A stretch of 64,000 nucleotides of DNA from Aeromonas sp. RU39B (GTDB taxonomy: Bacteria > Pseudomonadota > Gammaproteobacteria > Enterobacterales > Aeromonadaceae), in contig NZ_FTMJ01000004.1 in the NCBI RefSeq assembly GCF_900156095.1, forward strand, positions 186,001 to 250,000, read 5' to 3'. Under the pieces are notes generated by a model. The model was not told where the DNA came from, searched no databases, and worked only from the letters and a program-made list of their open reading frames with translations. The translations under genes were made by a program, and so were the position numbers. Of the stretch, positions 63,658-64,000 are shown piece by piece; position 1 is the stretch's first letter, and every line of letters begins with the position of its first letter.

Positions 63658-64000
63658 GAAGTTATCCGAAACGCATTACACAGGGCGCATTCTGCGCCGC
63701 CAGCGGAAAAACTCAAGTCTACCCGGTTCATCCTTCTGTCATGAATGGCTGGTTTGATGGTGCCAAGCAGGAAGGGGTGGGCAGGTTTGCCTGAGGGTGG
63801 CACAACAATGCTACCCACGCGCAAAGTTGGCACGTATCGTGAATCACTCTGATTGCAATGGCAGGGGCACCTCCTGCCAGTTCCTGCACGTTCCTTTGCT
63901 CTTTGCGGGGGGCACTGATCTCAGGGCCTTTCGCTGCGCTCCGTCATGTTTGAACGGCCACTCACTGTTGAGTGGCCGCTTTTTTTATATCAAAACGCAG
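63658..64000. other. Region upstream of gluQ, 343 bases
   Basis: No gene recognised. It contains a TTGGCACG...GTGAAT element (63827-63844), the motif GAATCACTCTGAT (63841-63853) and a plus-strand terminator at 63955-63986. The dksA gene, expected upstream of gluQ by synteny, is not reached. Confidence 0.5.
63955..63986 (+). terminator. Plus-strand terminator without a visible gene
   Basis: CGGCCACTCA (63955-63964) and TGAGTGGCCG (63969-63978) form a perfect 10-bp stem followed by CTTTTTTT. The gene to its left is transcribed on the minus strand. Confidence 0.88.

Overview
The window reads as a chromosomal segment of a gammaproteobacterium, most likely Aeromonas. Gene orders shared with Escherichia coli (cyoCDE-yajR, rnm-yciO-rluB, hpt-yadGH, gluQ-pcnB-folK-panBC) sit beside features of the Vibrio/Aeromonas branch: a HapR/LitR-type regulator divergent from hpt, a TIGR03899 protein, a ZrgA-type zinc system and an SLC13-like permease between cysN and cysC. 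No rRNA, tRNA or CRISPR array was seen. Assignments come from reading the sequence and family knowledge; no database search was run.

Layout. 1-4.7 kb: end of the cytochrome bo3 operon, yajR and a GtrII-like membrane glucosyltransferase. 4.8-10.9 kb: an accessory island with a DUF3297 gene, an AT-rich DUF4062 gene broken by an in-frame TGA, a 5'-truncated unknown gene, a REP-type Y1 transposase bounded by inverted repeats, an IS110-type remnant, two small cassette-like genes and at least two attC-like sites without an integrase, then about 1 kb of non-coding DNA. 10.9-19 kb: a complete trp operon (DAHP synthase, trpE, G, D, CF, B, A) on the minus strand behind a trpL leader with three Trp codons and an attenuator. 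19-23 kb: rnm, yciO, scpA, scpB, rluB. 23-34.3 kb: transporters, a diguanylate cyclase, a lysozyme-inhibitor-like protein, ybdG, rlmJ, yheS, a CBS protein and nfeD-qmcA. 34.8-41 kb: sulfate assimilation (cysG, cysD, cysN, SLC13-like permease, cysC).

41-44 kb is a second accessory patch: a 237-bp tandem duplication, an IS256-type remnant, an HNH endonuclease gene flanked by the same short motif that bounds the Y1 transposase, and a fused nucleotidyltransferase-HEPT protein. 44-49 kb holds a six-gene minus-strand zinc-uptake-like operon headed by ytfJ behind a good Zur-box match. 49-64 kb: secreted unknowns, ppa, mpl, ubiX, litR, hpt, yadGH, an M20 peptidase with yjiGH, and panC-panB-folK-pcnB-gluQ, where pcnB appears to start at ATT.

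The most interesting points are the integrase-less cassette island, the dispersed Y1-transposase motif bracketing an HNH gene, the MNT-HEPT fusion, the putative Zur-ytfJ-zrg operon, the ATT start of pcnB, and several strong terminators in regions without genes that may mark small RNAs.
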